Positions 1 through 8,123 are shown, counted from the stretch's first letter. The stretch: 64,000 bases of DNA from Marinobacter halophilus (GCF_003007685.1 NZ_PXNN01000017.1:558001-622000); one strand, 5' to 3'. Notes: generated by a model from the sequence alone, not told the origin. Translations and numbers: made by a program.

Positions 1-650
1 CAGGCCTGCGATACGAGGGTCACTTCGTAGACGGTGAGTTTCACGGCACAGGTACCGCATGGTACCCGGATGGTAGCCGCTATGATGGCGACTGGGCTAA
101 CGGCAAGCGTGATGGTGAAGGCCAGTGGCGCAGTGCCGACGGCGACGGTTACACAGGCCAGTTCGAGAACGACGATTTTCACGGCAAAGGCACACTGACC
201 CTCGACAAAGGCGACATATTGACCGGCAATTGGGTGCGTGGCCGCATGAACGGCCATGGCTCACTGACAACCGCCAATGGCATGCTCTATGTCGGGGGCT
301 TTCGCAACGACGACTTCCACGGCCAGGGTGCGCTTACCTATCCCGATGGCCGCTCTTATCAGGGCGAGTTCTCTAACGGCGAATTTCATGGCAAAGGCTC
401 TGAAATTTTCGCCGACGGTAAAAAGTACGATGGTCAATACATGGAAGGCCGGTTCCATGGCAATGGCCTGCTGCGCAACCCCAACGGCAGCTCCATCGAG
501 GCGACGTTCCGGTATGGCGAGCCCTACGGACAGGTTCGCCTGACCACGGCCGCGGGCGAAGTGTTTACCGCACGCACCACCGAACCCGGTGTGTGTTATC
601 GGGACAAGAGCTATAGGGCAACCCAATGCCCGCAACTGGAAGGCTGGTAA
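1..650 (+). CDS. MORN-repeat protein, 3' part (5' end outside window)
   Basis: The frame is open from the left edge (first full codon at base 3), so the true start lies outside. About eight MORN repeats of 21-23 residues are visible, with the pattern Y-x-G-x4-G-x2-H/N-G-x-G (for example YEGHFVDGEFHGTG, YQGEFSNGEFHGKG). MORN repeats form elongated beta-hairpin solenoids that usually scaffold membranes or proteins. The last 40 residues leave the repeat pattern and contain two cysteines (VCYRD and TQCPQ), perhaps a disulfide-bonded cap. A receiver-domain protein follows 51 bp downstream on the same strand, so co-transcription is likely. The biological role is unknown and the family call rests on the repeat alone. 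Confidence 0.85.
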   Translation, partial: GLRYEGHFVDGEFHGTGTAWYPDGSRYDGDWANGKRDGEGQWRSADGDGYTGQFENDDFHGKGTLTLDKGDILTGNWVRGRMNGHGSLTTANGMLYVGGFRNDDFHGQGALTYPDGRSYQGEFSNGEFHGKGSEIFADGKKYDGQYMEGRFHGNGLLRNPNGSSIEATFRYGEPYGQVRLTTAAGEVFTARTTEPGVCYRDKSYRATQCPQLEGW

Positions 651-701
651 CAACCCGGTCTCAGTAACCACGCGTTTGCAGTAACAGGTTGAGGTAGTGA
701 C

Positions 702-1802
702 ATGGCAATCAAAAATGCTCTGCTGGTGGACGACTCGAAAGTAGCACGATTTGCACTGAGCAAACTGCTTGAGGGTCGGAACATGGAAGTGAACATGGCG
801 GGCTCAGCCGAGGAAGCGCTGGACTTCCTGAAAAGTCATGATCGCCCGGATGTGATTTTTATGGATCATCTGATGCCCGGCATGAATGGTGTCGAGGCGA
901 CGAAAGCCATCAAAGGCAACCCGGAAACGTCGGGCATCCCCATTATCATGTGTACCTCGAAAAAATCCTCGTCTTTCACGGAAGAGGCGAGAAATTTTGG
1001 GGTGTACAACATCCTGACCAAGCCCCCGCATACCGACGGACTTGGCTTGGTACTCGATCAACTGGCCAATGATGTGGCACAGGGAACCCTTCCGGAGGCT
1101 TTTGCGCCCGCAGCGGAAAACACCGAAGCGCAATTTTTTAAAGATGACTTCCTGAACATTCCTGAAGACGCCTCGGTTGAAATGTCACCCAAGATCGAAC
1201 ATGGCCTGAATGGTCACAGCTCGCCAAATGTGGTGCCACTGACCAGCGACCTGATCGAACAGATCGCCCGCTCTGCGGTGAAAACCCACATCAACAACCG
1301 GCTGCACGAACTGCTCAGCTCACTGTTCGACGAACAATTTGATCACCTTAAGCGGGCATTGGACGAAAATCGCAGCAAACAGGATGGCGCCATCGACGAT
1401 CGCCTTAATGCGTTCAGCAAGCTGCTGGACGATCGCACCCGCAATCTCCGGGACGACGTGGCGGCCGAAGTGAATCTGAATCTGGGGCGGGAACTGGCGT
1501 CTCTCAAAAAAGACCTGTCTAAAAATGCCGGCTTTACCGCCGAACATATGGCAGAACTGAAAGACCACATCACCAGTGTGCAAACCATCGATACCGAGTT
1601 CTGGCAAACCCTGCAATCAGAGGCGATCCAGCAAGCGCACGACATTTCCCGCGAAACCGCCGAAGATATTGCCCACCGGACAATAGATCTGTACGTATCC
1701 CAGCAACGCTCAGCCAATTCCCGCCTGTATACGCTGGGACTGGCCATCAGCCTGGGCATCTTCAGCGTTGGCATTGCCTGGTTGTCAGGACTGGTCGGTT
1801 AA
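702..1802 (+). CDS. Receiver-domain response regulator with C-terminal membrane anchor
   Basis: 366 aa. Residues 5-125 are a CheY-like receiver domain: acidic pair D10/D11, phospho-acceptor D55 in [11 protein letters not shown]85 in IIMCTS, and K107 in ILTKPP. The rest has no DNA-binding or enzymatic output domain. Residues about 185-335 are charged and predicted helical or coiled coil, and residues about 343-363 form one hydrophobic segment ([19 protein letters not shown]). The protein is probably a membrane-tethered phospho-receiver that signals through protein contacts; that is inference. It follows the MORN-repeat gene closely. Its last 18 bp overlap the end of the convergent nucleotidyltransferase gene. 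Confidence 0.85.
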   Translation: MAIKNALLVDDSKVARFALSKLLEGRNMEVNMAGSAEEALDFLKSHDRPDVIFMDHLMPGMNGVEATKAIKGNPETSGIPIIMCTSKKSSSFTEEARNFGVYNILTKPPHTDGLGLVLDQLANDVAQGTLPEAFAPAAENTEAQFFKDDFLNIPEDASVEMSPKIEHGLNGHSSPNVVPLTSDLIEQIARSAVKTHINNRLHELLSSLFDEQFDHLKRALDENRSKQDGAIDDRLNAFSKLLDDRTRNLRDDVAAEVNLNLGRELASLKKDLSKNAGFTAEHMAELKDHITSVQTIDTEFWQTLQSEAIQQAHDISRETAEDIAHRTIDLYVSQQRSANSRLYTLGLAISLGIFSVGIAWLSGLVG

Positions 1803-2372
1803 CCGTTGCCTGACGGATTGCCAGTCTTGCGGGGTATCAACGTCCTGTTGTACCCCCGGCACATCAACCGGGCGAGCACCGATCCGGTTCAAGACAATGC
1901 CGGCGCCAGCATCTCCGGCCAGCGCCGTGACGGCAGGCCAGAGTATTCTGGGGATCCAGGCGGGCACCCCCACCCGCTGCCCGTAATTCGCCGCCCAGGC
2001 CACGCCGGGCTGAGCTTTGGCTTGCCGGGCAAGCTCCGCCAGAGCTGTTTTATCCAGCAGCGGTTGATCCCCCAGCACCACAAACACCCCCAGCGCCCGA
2101 GGGCCCAGCGCTTTGATACCCGCCGTCAGCGACCCGGACAACCCCAGCTGCCAGTCCGGGTGATAGATCCAGCCTGAGGGCTGCCGGTGGCAGCGGTAGC
2201 GAATCAGGGGATAACCGCAGCCCACCACCACATGAACCTGCCGGGACAAGACCCGGGCCTGAGTGATCGCGTTAGCCAGCAGCGTCCCCCGCCCCGGTAG
2301 AACCAGTAGCTGCTTGCGCCGTCCCATCCGGGACGCACCGCCTGCCGCCAGCACCAGTGCCGGAAACTGCAT
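1785..2372 (-). CDS. MobA/MocA-like NTP transferase
   Basis: 195 aa. The N-terminus [18 protein letters not shown] is the nucleotide-binding signature LAAGxSxRMGxxK of the MobA/MocA family, which transfers CMP or GMP to molybdopterin. VVLGDQPLL (about 98-106) matches the family's metal-binding GDxP segment. Molybdenum-cofactor cytidylyl- or guanylyltransferase is the likely activity, but no molybdoenzyme or xdhC-like partner is in the window, so the substrate is open. Its 3' end overlaps the 3' end of the receiver-domain gene by 18 bp, tail to tail. It is divergent from the QueD-like gene across 126 bp. Confidence 0.75.
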   Translation of the reverse strand: MQFPALVLAAGGASRMGRRKQLLVLPGRGTLLANAITQARVLSRQVHVVVGCGYPLIRYRCHRQPSGWIYHPDWQLGLSGSLTAGIKALGPRALGVFVVLGDQPLLDKTALAELARQAKAQPGVAWAANYGQRVGVPAWIPRILWPAVTALAGDAGAGIVLNRIGARPVDVPGVQQDVDTPQDWQSVRQRLTDQS

Positions 2373-2454
2373 ATCGAGGGAAGACCTGTCGCTGGTTAAG
2401 ATGCCGACTCCTTTTTGCGGATAACCGCAGTAGACTGCTGAATCACGCGATTTT

Positions 2455-2463
2455 TGCTAGAAT
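2455..2463 (+). promoter_or_regulatory. Probable extended -10 promoter for the QueD-like gene
   Basis: TGCTAGAAT is an extended -10 element (TGn plus TAGAAT, five of six matches to TATAAT), 36 nt before the chosen ATG. No good -35 hexamer lies at the usual distance, as is common for extended -10 promoters. Inferred from sequence only. Confidence 0.5.
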
Positions 2464-2498
2464 TCCGCCATCATGCAACCAAATCAGCCGGACCTTTC

Positions 2499-3353
2499 AT
2501 GAACCACCTTTTTGTCGACAACCTGACTGTGATTGACTTTGCCTATCTGGACCCATCCCGGGGCCTTGTCGGTGAAAGCTGGATTGCCGACGTGGTCCTG
2601 GGCGGCGAGCTGGATGATCAGGGCATGGTGTTCGATTTCAGCCTGGTAAAACGCACCATCAAACGGGTGATCGACGAGCGCGTGGATCACCGGCTCGTCA
2701 TTCCCCGCGGCTACCAGGGCCTGCACTGGAACGAAGAAACGCCAGACACCTTCCTTTGGGATCTGGCCGGCGGTGGTCGCATAGAGCACCGCTCCCCGGA
2801 TGAGGCCGTGGTCTGGCTGTCGTCAGACCGGGTACTGCCCTCTGCTGTGGCGGCCCTGCTGGAAAAAGAACTGAAAGCGGTTCTGCCGGCTAACGTTACC
2901 ACCGTGGAGATCAGCCTGCGCGAAGACGTCATTGAAGGCGCCTACTACCACTACGTGCATGGCCTGAAAAAACACCTGGGTAACTGCCAGCGCATCGCCC
3001 ACGGTCATCGCTCCCCCATCCGCATCGACCGCAACGGCCACCGGGATTACGACCTGGAGCGCCGCTGGGCCAAACTGTGGCAGGATATCTATGTGGGCAC
3101 GGAAGAAGACGTAACCCGCCGCTACGTGGGCGAAGACGGCTTTGCCTACATCACCTTCGAATACGAAGCCAACCAGGGCGAATTCGCCCTGACCCTGCCC
3201 GAAAGCCGAGTGTACATGCTGGCAACCGACACCACCGTAGAGCTGATCGCCGCGCATATTGCCGACGAGCTGAAAGCAGAGTTTCCAGAAGACGAGATTC
3301 GAGTGAAGGCGTATGAGGGCGTGGGCAAAGGGGCTATTGCAGCAAGGGTCTGA
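2499..3353 (+). CDS. 6-carboxytetrahydropterin synthase-like protein, two half-domains
   Basis: 284 aa from the ATG at 2499; the frame opens further upstream, but this start gives the natural N-terminus and suits the promoter. The protein resembles the QueD/PTPS fold (queuosine or pterin synthesis) in two halves. The first carries the family's VFDFSLVK (44-51) and VDH (62-64) motifs but no zinc-binding HGH. The second carries the zinc-type HxxH, C163 and H168-G-H170, then TVELIA (246-251) and YEG (272-274) near the end. The conserved parts of one active site thus seem split between the halves. Canonical QueD is about 120 aa, so this is a long variant. The stop codon lies inside a short perfect palindrome related to the dispersed hairpin repeats. 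Confidence 0.7.
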   Translation: MNHLFVDNLTVIDFAYLDPSRGLVGESWIADVVLGGELDDQGMVFDFSLVKRTIKRVIDERVDHRLVIPRGYQGLHWNEETPDTFLWDLAGGGRIEHRSPDEAVVWLSSDRVLPSAVAALLEKELKAVLPANVTTVEISLREDVIEGAYYHYVHGLKKHLGNCQRIAHGHRSPIRIDRNGHRDYDLERRWAKLWQDIYVGTEEDVTRRYVGEDGFAYITFEYEANQGEFALTLPESRVYMLATDTTVELIAAHIADELKAEFPEDEIRVKAYEGVGKGAIAARV

Positions 3354-3358
3354 CCCTT
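3344..3358. repeat. Short palindrome sharing the core of the dispersed hairpin repeat
   Basis: AAGGGTCTGACCCTT is a perfect 7-1-7 palindrome whose core GGGTCTGACCC is the same as in each arm of the hairpin repeats at 8124, 10255 and 13135. The TGA stop codon of the QueD-like gene lies inside it. It may be half of a decayed element or an insertion that gave the gene a new end. Confidence 0.6.
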
Positions 3359-3364
3359 AAACAC

Positions 3365-3392
3365 AAAAAAACCGCCCGAAGGCGGTTTTTTT
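3365..3392. terminator. Bidirectional intrinsic terminator
   Basis: An A-rich run, ACCGCC, loop CGAA, GGCGGT and a T-rich run form a symmetric stem flanked by A and T tracts. It can end transcription of the QueD-like gene on the + strand and of the tRNA-Ala/tRNA-Glu unit on the - strand. Confidence 0.9.
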
Positions 3393-3428
3393 GATGGCTA
3401 TCCGGTGGACTAAACCGTCAAGCCGTAT

Positions 3429-3504
3429 TGGCGTCCCCTAGGGGGTTCGAACCCCTGTTGCCGCCGTGAAAGGGCGGAGTCCTAGGCCACTAGACGAAGG
3501 GGAC
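3429..3504 (-). tRNA. tRNA-Glu (anticodon TTC)
   Basis: 76 nt including encoded CCA. The acceptor stem GTCCCCT/AGGGGAC is fully paired, the anticodon stem CCGCC/GGCGG encloses loop CTTTCAC with anticodon TTC, and the T-arm carries GGTTCGAACCCC. It lies 7 nt downstream of tRNA-Ala, and both lie behind gltX, which encodes the enzyme that charges tRNA-Glu. Confidence 0.97.
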
Positions 3505-3511
3505 TAGAAAT

Positions 3512-3587
3512 TGGTGGAGCCAAGCGGGATCGAACCGCTGACCTCAACACTGCCAGTGTTGCGCTCTCCCAGCTGAGCTATGGCCCC
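3512..3587 (-). tRNA. tRNA-Ala (anticodon GGC)
   Basis: 76 nt including CCA. The acceptor stem is GGGGCCA/TGGCTCC; the anticodon stem CAACA/TGTTG encloses loop CTGGCAG with anticodon GGC. The T-loop GGTTCGATCCC is canonical. It is first in a two-tRNA transcript with tRNA-Glu. Confidence 0.97.
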
Positions 3588-3599
3588 CAACGGATGCGT

Positions 3600-3628
3600 A
3601 TATTAAGGATCCGCCCCCGGGGCGTCAA
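3600..3628 (-). promoter_or_regulatory. Sigma-70 promoter of the tRNA-Ala/tRNA-Glu unit
   Basis: On the minus strand TTGACG (3628-3623), a 17-nt spacer and TAATAT (3605-3600) match the sigma-70 consensus in nine of twelve positions with ideal spacing. The tRNA-Ala 5' end begins about 12 nt downstream, so the tRNAs can be made independently of gltX. Confidence 0.8.
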
Positions 3629-3702
3629 CACCTGCCCGCGCATTTTTTAAAGTTTTTTGAACATCCCTGTTTCTGCCGTTCAATAAACAAACAAAGCGTT
3701 TA

Positions 3703-5184
3703 CTAAATATCCAACGCAGAGAATTCTTTCTCAACCTTCTTGGTTTCTTTCTTGGAGAACCCGCCCATCACGTCCAGGGCATGACGCAAACGGGCGCGAG
3801 TCATATCCGGCCCCAGCAGTGCCATGGAGTCCATCACCGACCAGGAGTTCGGGGTACCGGCAATCGCCACAAAGATCGAAAACATGAAATCGCCCATTTT
3901 CAGATCCATGGCTTTGGCCAGGGCCTTGATGTCGGCGAAGATGGTGTCCTTGCTCCAGTGGCGCTGGGCTTCCAGTTTCCACAGGGTGAACTGCAGCACC
4001 CGCCGGATCTGATTTTCGTCCAGCTTGTTGTGAGCGAAGGCTTCCGGCGTCAGGTTCAGCATGCCGGAGAACATGAACTGGGCCATCGGTGCCACGTCAG
4101 AGAACACCTCGGCCCTGCCCTTGATGTGCGGCACCAGAGCCTTCAGCGCGTCCTCATTGAACCACCACTGGTGCATGCGGGCCATGAACTGCTCATCGCT
4201 CAGCTCATCACGGATCCACTGACCGTTCAGCCAGCGCAGTTTTTCCACATCAAATACCGGCCCACCCAGGGAAACGCGCTGGATGTCGAAGTTCTCGATC
4301 ATCTCATCCAGGGTGAACTTTTCCCGTTCGTCCGGCATGGACCAGCCCATACGGCCCAGATAGTTGGTCACCGCTTCCGGCAAAAAGCCCATGCGCTCGT
4401 AGAAGTTGATGCTGGTGGGGTTCTTGCGCTTGGACAGTTTGCTCTTGTCCGGGTTGCGCAGCAGCGGCAGGTGGCACAGCTCGGGCATGTCCCAGCCGAA
4501 GTATTGGTACAACAGCTTGTGCTTGGGCGCCGAGTTGATCCACTCCTCGCCCCGCAGCACGTGGGTGATCTCCATCAGATGATCATCCACCACATTGGCC
4601 AGGTGATAGGTTGGCATGCCGTCGGATTTCAGAAGAATCTGACAATCCACCTGGGCCCAGTCGATTTCAATGGTGCCACGCAGCATGTCCTGAATTTCGC
4701 ACACGCCTTCATCCGGCACTTTCATCCGGATAACATAGGACTCACCTGCCTCCAGGCGACGCTTCACGTCGTCCTGAGACAGCTCCAGATTGCCCTTGAT
4801 GCCCGGGTTCAGGCCCGCAGCCTTGCGCTCTTTACGAATGGCGTCCAGCTCTTCCGGGGTGCGGAAGCAGTAGAAAGCGTGGCCGGCGGTGACCAGATTT
4901 TCGGCGTACTGGGCGTACATGTGCTTGCGCTCAGACTGGCGATACGGGCCATGAGGGCCACCGACATCAGGGCCTTCGTCCCAGTTCAGGCCCAGCCAGC
5001 GCAGCGCCTTGAGAATGTCTTGCTCGGACTCTGCGGTGCTACGAGCCTGATCGGTGTCTTCAATGCGCAATATGAACTGGCCACCGTGTTGACGAGCAAA
5101 GCACAGATTGAACAGGGCCACGTAGGCGGTACCAACGTGTGGGTCGCCAGTGGGCGACGGGGCAATTCGGGTACGTACAGTCAT
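3703..5184 (-). CDS. gltX: Glutamate--tRNA ligase
   Basis: Charges tRNA-Glu with glutamate in the cytoplasm. 493 aa from the ATG at 5184, which is preceded by an AGGA ribosome-binding site; the nine-residue longer reading from 5211 lacks conservation. The class I signature SPTGDPHVG (residues 10-18, HIGH-type) and KLSKRK (249-254, KMSKS-type) are both present, and IEDTD (41-45) is typical of GluRS. The length suits the family. Its own substrate tRNA lies 200 bp downstream in the same orientation. It is divergent from znuA. An oddity is the spacing: the tRNAs have a separate promoter, so synthetase and tRNA need not be on one transcript. Confidence 0.97.
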   Translation of the reverse strand: MTVRTRIAPSPTGDPHVGTAYVALFNLCFARQHGGQFILRIEDTDQARSTAESEQDILKALRWLGLNWDEGPDVGGPHGPYRQSERKHMYAQYAENLVTAGHAFYCFRTPEELDAIRKERKAAGLNPGIKGNLELSQDDVKRRLEAGESYVIRMKVPDEGVCEIQDMLRGTIEIDWAQVDCQILLKSDGMPTYHLANVVDDHLMEITHVLRGEEWINSAPKHKLLYQYFGWDMPELCHLPLLRNPDKSKLSKRKNPTSINFYERMGFLPEAVTNYLGRMGWSMPDEREKFTLDEMIENFDIQRVSLGGPVFDVEKLRWLNGQWIRDELSDEQFMARMHQWWFNEDALKALVPHIKGRAEVFSDVAPMAQFMFSGMLNLTPEAFAHNKLDENQIRRVLQFTLWKLEAQRHWSKDTIFADIKALAKAMDLKMGDFMFSIFVAIAGTPNSWSVMDSMALLGPDMTRARLRHALDVMGGFSKKETKKVEKEFSALDI

Positions 5185-5225
5185 GAAACCATCCTGAAAA
5201 TAAGTGGCCAATTTATAAGGGGCGC

Positions 5226-5231
5226 ATTATA
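5226..5231 (-). promoter_or_regulatory. Probable -10 box of gltX
   Basis: A perfect TATAAT on the minus strand, 42 nt before the gltX start. No convincing -35 hexamer was found 16-18 nt upstream. Confidence 0.5.
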
Positions 5232-5263
5232 GCGGTCATCACTTGATTTCGCATGACCCGGTT

Positions 5264-5297
5264 TTGCACATGCGGGCAATTATGTAATATTATAACG
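5264..5297 (+). promoter_or_regulatory. znuA promoter with overlapping Zur-type operator
   Basis: TGTAATATTATAACG (5283-5297) is an imperfect 7-1-7 inverted repeat close to the gammaproteobacterial Zur box core TGTTATA-n-TATAACA, with GTTTC continuing the right arm. A promoter reading TTGCAC (5264-5269), 18 nt, TATTAT (5288-5293) places the operator over the -10 box. Zinc-loaded Zur would therefore block transcription of znuA. Family knowledge plus sequence; the regulator itself is not in the window. Confidence 0.7.
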
Positions 5298-5329
5298 TTT
5301 CATCAAGCTATCCAGGACCCACCGTCATC

Positions 5330-6247
5330 ATGCAAATCAGAACCGCCGCCCTGGCCCTCGGGCTGAGTGCTTTTGTCGCAACAACTCCGGTTTCCGCCGC
5401 TAATATCGTCGCTTCCATCAAGCCTGTAGAGCTGTTGGTTAAAGCCGTTGCCGGCGATAACACCAACGTATCGACTCTGGTGCCACCCGGTTCAAGCCCA
5501 CACAATTACACCATGAAGCCATCACAACGCCGGGCGCTGGAACAGGCCGATGTGATTTTCTGGGTCGGGCCGAAAATGGAAACCTTTCTGAACCGCCTGC
5601 TCACCAGTAAAGAATTTGCCGACCGCTCGTTCGCCTTTACCGAGGTTCCGGACACTCAGGATGACGATGAACACGGTCATCACTCAGATCACGACCACCA
5701 CGACCACCACGACCACCACGATCATGGTGACGGCGATGACCCCCACATCTGGGTAGACCCCGGCCTTGCGCTGCAAATGGCACGGGACATCCACGCCCGC
5801 CTGCTGACGCTGGATGCGGTGGACAAGACCGAACTGGATGCCAACCTGGCCCGTTTTGAGGCAGAGCTGACCAGCACCGAGCAAACCATCCGGGGCCGTC
5901 TTGCTGCAGCCAGCGACATCAGCCTGTTTGCCTATCACAACGCCTTCGAGCAGTTTGCCGAGCACTATGGCCTGAAGCTGGACGGGGTACTCACACTCAA
6001 CCCCGAGCTGTCGCCCGGTGCCCGCCACATCGCCGAGGTACAACAAAAACTGCAGCAGGCCAACCAGCCGTGCCTGCTCACCGAGCCGCAGTTCGACCGG
6101 CAGTGGTGGCGCTCGATTACGGAAGGACTGAACGTGACATTCAGCACCTGGGATCCGCTGGCCACCGACATTGAAAGCAATGCCCAGGGCTACATCAGCT
6201 TCCAGCGCAGTATTGCCGACGCCGTCGCCAACTGCCTGCCAGAGTAA
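5330..6247 (+). CDS. znuA: Zinc ABC transporter periplasmic binding protein
   Basis: 305 aa. Captures Zn2+ in the periplasm for the ZnuBC importer. Residues 1-23 form a signal peptide ending VSA. Zinc ligands typical of cluster A-I proteins are H58 (SSPHNY) and H139 (DPHIWVDP), with a further His in FAYHNAF. Between them residues 111-137 form a His/Asp-rich loop (14 His), characteristic of zinc rather than manganese carriers. A Zur-type operator covers the promoter. Unusually, neither znuC, znuB nor zur is beside it: gltX is upstream and rnk downstream, so the other importer genes must be elsewhere. Confidence 0.95.
   Translation: MQIRTAALALGLSAFVATTPVSAANIVASIKPVELLVKAVAGDNTNVSTLVPPGSSPHNYTMKPSQRRALEQADVIFWVGPKMETFLNRLLTSKEFADRSFAFTEVPDTQDDDEHGHHSDHDHHDHHDHHDHGDGDDPHIWVDPGLALQMARDIHARLLTLDAVDKTELDANLARFEAELTSTEQTIRGRLAAASDISLFAYHNAFEQFAEHYGLKLDGVLTLNPELSPGARHIAEVQQKLQQANQPCLLTEPQFDRQWWRSITEGLNVTFSTWDPLATDIESNAQGYISFQRSIADAVANCLPE
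5693..5719 (+). repeat. In-frame 9-bp tandem repeat in znuA
   Basis: Three exact copies of GACCACCAC with partial copies on both sides encode Asp-His-His units of the ZnuA metal loop. A repeat unit of 9 bp keeps the frame when the copy number changes. Confidence 0.85.
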
Positions 6248-6261
6248 TCCCTTACCGCTAC

Positions 6262-6296
6262 CGGGCCCGGCCATCCGTATAAACCGGCCGGGCCCG
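6262..6296 (+). terminator. GC-rich hairpin after znuA
   Basis: CGGGCCCGGCC and GGCCGGGCCCG form a perfect 11-bp stem with a 13-nt loop starting 15 nt after the znuA stop. There is no U-tract, so it may act as a 3' stabiliser or a factor-dependent terminator rather than a classical intrinsic terminator. Confidence 0.55.
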
Positions 6297-6463
6297 AAAT
6301 GCACGTTGCTCTTTTCAGGCACAGGGGGTAGATTCCGGTTAATGATCTATTTCCTCGTGATGAACTCAGCGTGAATAACACGAATTCAGGCACTCACACC
6401 TCTTCTCTGGCACTGCGGTCTTCTTCCAGAAGCACCGGCAGGGCTGCTATCTGCCTTTTATTC

Positions 6464-6498
6464 CGCTGAATCCTCCTTAAACCTTTCCGGATTCAGCG
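6464..6498. repeat. 10-bp inverted repeat in the rnk leader
   Basis: CGCTGAATCC and GGATTCAGCG are perfect complements separated by 15 nt, 42 bp before the rnk start. It could be a regulator site or an mRNA hairpin in the 5' leader. The rest of 6297-6540 holds no credible gene. Confidence 0.5.
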
Positions 6499-6540
6499 CT
6501 TAAACCAACCCCCTTCTTAAAGACTTACCCGGAGATTCCT

Positions 6541-6927
6541 ATGGCTGAATTACCTTCAATTACCGTTGCAGAAGAAGACTACAACCGCCTGAGCACACTG
6601 CTTGAGCGCATGGCCGGCAAATCTGAGGTCGCCGATGGTCTGGAAGAAGAGCTCAGCCGCGCAGACCTCAAGCCCCTGAGCGAAATGCCCGAGGGCGTGG
6701 TGACCATGAACTCGGTTATCCGTTTTCTGGACGAAGACGCCAACAAAGAACATGAGATGATGTTGGTGTACCCGCATGAAGTGGGCGACTCCGATCACAA
6801 GGTCTCCATCCTGGCCCCAGCCGGTGCCGCGATGCTGGGCCTGAGCATCGGCGACAGCATTGAATGGCCGATGAAGGGCCGTAAACCGATTCACCTGAAG
6901 GTGGTCAGCGTCACCCGTAAAGCCTAA
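6541..6927 (+). CDS. rnk: Regulator of nucleoside diphosphate kinase
   Basis: 128 aa. Rnk-family proteins bind RNA polymerase and influence NTP pools through Ndk. They have a short N-terminal coiled coil and a GreA/GreB-like C-terminal FKBP-type domain. Here residues 8-47 are the helical arm and residues 50-128 the C-terminal domain (VTMNSVIRFLD, YPHEVG, ILAPAGAAMLGLSIGDSIEWP). The length fits Rnk, and the arm is too short for a Gre transcript-cleavage factor. A good site CCGGAGA precedes the ATG. The PLP-enzyme gene follows after 16 bp. Confidence 0.9.
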   Translation: MAELPSITVAEEDYNRLSTLLERMAGKSEVADGLEEELSRADLKPLSEMPEGVVTMNSVIRFLDEDANKEHEMMLVYPHEVGDSDHKVSILAPAGAAMLGLSIGDSIEWPMKGRKPIHLKVVSVTRKA

Positions 6928-6943
6928 CCCGACAGGAAGCCCC

Positions 6944-8116
6944 ATGAGCGACTCCGCCAAGCAAGGCCCGGCCACCGGCATCATTCACAATCGCCGCCAC
7001 AAAGATCCGTTTGGCAGCCCCTACTCACCGGTTTACAACACCACCACCTACCGGTTTGAAAACACCGAGGCGTTGCTGGATGTGATCGAGGGCCGCACCC
7101 AGGGCAACCTGTACACCCGTTGGGGCACCAACCCGACCATACAGGAACTGGAAATGGGCCTGGCCCGGCTTGAGAATGCCGAGGCCGCGCTGGCCTTTGC
7201 TTCTGGTATGGCGGCCATCTCTGCCACCCTGCTGGCCCATGGCCGCAACGGCATTGTCTGCGTGGGCGACCTTTACGGTGGCACTCAGGAGCTCCTGATC
7301 AACCACTGCCAGACTTTGGGCATACCGGTGCGCTTTCTGTTCAAAGAAGAACTGGCGCAGCTGGAAGCCGAACTCGATCGGCCCGGCAAACTGGTTTATT
7401 TTGAAACCCCGGCCAACCCGAACCTGGCGATTCTGGACCTTCAGGCCATCGCCGCCACCGCCCACCGGCAGGGCGCCCTGGTGGCTGTGGACAACACCTT
7501 TGCCAGCCCGATCAATCAGAAGCCGCTCGAGCTCGGCGCCGATCTGGTGCTGCACAGCGCCACCAAATACCTGGGCGGCCACAGCGATCTGACTGCCGGT
7601 GCGTTGATGACTTCGACCGAACTCGCCACCACGGTGGCCAGTTGGCGCAAGAACCTGGGCCAACTGATCGCCCCGGAAACCGCCGCCCTGCTCTCGCGCA
7701 GCCTGCGCACCCTGCAGGTCAGGATTCGCCAGCATAACGACAATGCCCTGGCGGTCGCCCGGGCCATGGAACAGCACCCGAAGGTACTCAAAGTCCACTA
7801 CCCGGGCCTGCCCTCTTTTGCCGACCACAAACTGGCCAGCCAGCAGATGACCGGCTTTGGCGGCATGCTCAGCATCGAAGTAGAAGGCGGCCAGCAAGCC
7901 GCGGCCAGTGTGGCGGACAACCTGAAGGTGTTCCTGCTGGCCACCAGCCTGGGCGGCGTCGAAAGCCTGGTCAGCCAACCCAGCGCCACCAGCCACCACG
8001 CCCTCAGCCGCGAAGAACGCCTGCAACGCGGCATCGGCGACGGCATGCTGCGCCTCTCCGTCGGCCTGGAAGACGCCCAGGATTTAATCGCCGACCTACA
8101 CCAGGCCCTGAAATAA
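6944..8116 (+). CDS. Trans-sulfuration family PLP enzyme (cystathionine synthase/lyase type)
   Basis: 390 aa. Belongs to the Cys/Met metabolism PLP-dependent family. Schiff-base K208 lies in LHSATKYLGGHSD, D183 in AVDNTFASP pairs with the pyridine nitrogen, and Y57/R59 in NLYTRWG bind the phosphate of the neighbouring subunit. Y111 matches the conserved stacking tyrosine. Cystathionine gamma-synthase, beta- or gamma-lyase and methionine gamma-lyase share these residues, so the reaction cannot be settled by motif. It is a cytoplasmic enzyme, probably co-transcribed with rnk. A hairpin repeat begins 7 bp after the stop. Confidence 0.85.
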   Translation: MSDSAKQGPATGIIHNRRHKDPFGSPYSPVYNTTTYRFENTEALLDVIEGRTQGNLYTRWGTNPTIQELEMGLARLENAEAALAFASGMAAISATLLAHGRNGIVCVGDLYGGTQELLINHCQTLGIPVRFLFKEELAQLEAELDRPGKLVYFETPANPNLAILDLQAIAATAHRQGALVAVDNTFASPINQKPLELGADLVLHSATKYLGGHSDLTAGALMTSTELATTVASWRKNLGQLIAPETAALLSRSLRTLQVRIRQHNDNALAVARAMEQHPKVLKVHYPGLPSFADHKLASQQMTGFGGMLSIEVEGGQQAAASVADNLKVFLLATSLGGVESLVSQPSATSHHALSREERLQRGIGDGMLRLSVGLEDAQDLIADLHQALK

Positions 8117-8123
8117 CCTTTTA

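Noticed and set aside
3781..5232. 483-codon open frame on the + strand opposite gltX
   Set aside because: It is the antisense frame of a GC-rich gene; the composition (many His, Gln, Val) and lack of motifs mark it as a shadow. gltX on the other strand has all catalytic motifs.
5684..6322. 212-codon minus-strand frame ending in a run of valines
   Set aside because: Produced by the CAC/GAC repeats of the znuA His-rich loop read in reverse.
7025..8026. 333-codon minus-strand frame opposite the PLP enzyme
   Set aside because: Shadow frame without family features.
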